From the NCBI GenBank assembly GCA_900539145.1, contig UQAX01000030.1, positions 1 through 33,866 on the forward strand: a stretch of 33,866 bases of DNA, in the 5' to 3' direction. Under the pieces are notes generated by a model. That model had not been told where the DNA came from. It did no database searches and was given only the letters and a program-made list of their open reading frames with translations. The stretch is from an uncultured Blautia sp. (lineage in GTDB: Bacteria; Bacillota; Clostridia; Lachnospirales; Lachnospiraceae). Made by a program: the position numbers and the translations under genes. This document shows positions 33,829 through 33,866 of this stretch, one piece after another (the stretch's first letter is position 1; each line of letters opens with the position of its first letter).

Positions 33829-33866
33829 ATGAGCAACCTAAAAAAATATCTGAATGACCTTTTAGT
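33829..33866 (+). CDS. Start of an unidentified gene (partial at window edge)
   Basis: An ATG at 33829 follows a perfect AAAGGAGG site (33813-33820) with an eight-base spacer. The first residues read MSNLKKYLNDLL and the frame leaves the window. A TATAAT at 33791-33796 is a possible -10 box. The product cannot be named. Its divergence from the AraC-type gene suggests it is that regulator's target. Confidence 0.65.
   Translation, partial: MSNLKKYLNDLL

Noticed and set aside
1..33866. CRISPR array, tRNA or rRNA genes
   Set aside because: No regularly spaced repeats, no cloverleaf-like sequences with TTCGA-type arms and no rRNA segments were noticed by reading; a dedicated search was not possible.

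Overview
The window looks like a chromosomal segment of a low-GC, spore-forming anaerobic Firmicute, most likely a gut Lachnospiraceae (Blautia / Mediterraneibacter-like; inferred from protein style, not computed). Reasons: an alpha/beta-type small acid-soluble spore protein, AddA/AddB instead of RecBCD, small Lachnospiraceae-type proteins (DUF4250, DUF1700/DUF4097), a CarD-family gene of the type seen in that family, and AT-rich DNA with strong GGAGG ribosome binding sites. No rRNA, tRNA, CRISPR array or complete insertion sequence was found. Most genes lie on the minus strand.

Layout. 1-741: a cobalamin riboswitch with its own promoter and terminator (minus strand), followed by about 400 bases with no convincing gene. 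738-3133: sspF-like spore protein gene, then a PadR - DUF1700 - DUF4097 - PspC envelope-stress style operon. 3172-4307: a lone lipoprotein. 4423-7617: GH36 alpha-galactosidase divergent from its likely AraC-type regulator. 7724-16617: operon of DMT transporter, HAD phosphatase, addB and addA (recombination and double-strand break repair). 16696-20884: an FMN-binding-like membrane-anchored protein, a long hairpin element, and an operon of methyltransferase, hslO (Hsp33) and nadE. 20972-22707: an Rpn/PD-(D/E)XK nuclease-like gene and a lone HicB-like gene with a long structured leader bounded by 11-bp direct repeats. 22720-27340: a complete Bce-type peptide-sensing and detoxification module (response regulator, sensor kinase, ATPase, permease) ending in a previously uncalled 25-residue membrane peptide that is translationally coupled to the permease. 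27413-30334: clpB with a CIRCE-like promoter, and a small DUF4250 gene. 30391-32757: a gene graveyard with a truncated MATE transporter, a frameshifted CarD-family gene, a serine-recombinase fragment and several tiny ORFs, which reads as the eroded end of a mobile element. 32919-33866: an AraC-type regulator divergent from the first codons of a gene that leaves the window.

How the parts work together. The Bce module is the most complete system: the kinase has the short two-helix input region of intramembrane-sensing kinases, and a perfect TTACA-N4-TGTAA palindrome lies between the kinase and the ATPase genes, where a BceR-type regulator would bind to induce the transporter. The alpha-galactosidase and its AraC neighbour form a sugar-inducible pair, with direct repeats between them on the enzyme side. 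The hslO and clpB genes are stress chaperones in separate units. The most novel-looking items are the 25-residue peptide after the Bce permease, the direct-repeat-bounded leader before hicB, the spore-gene promoter built into a terminator hairpin, and the riboswitch that has no gene to control.
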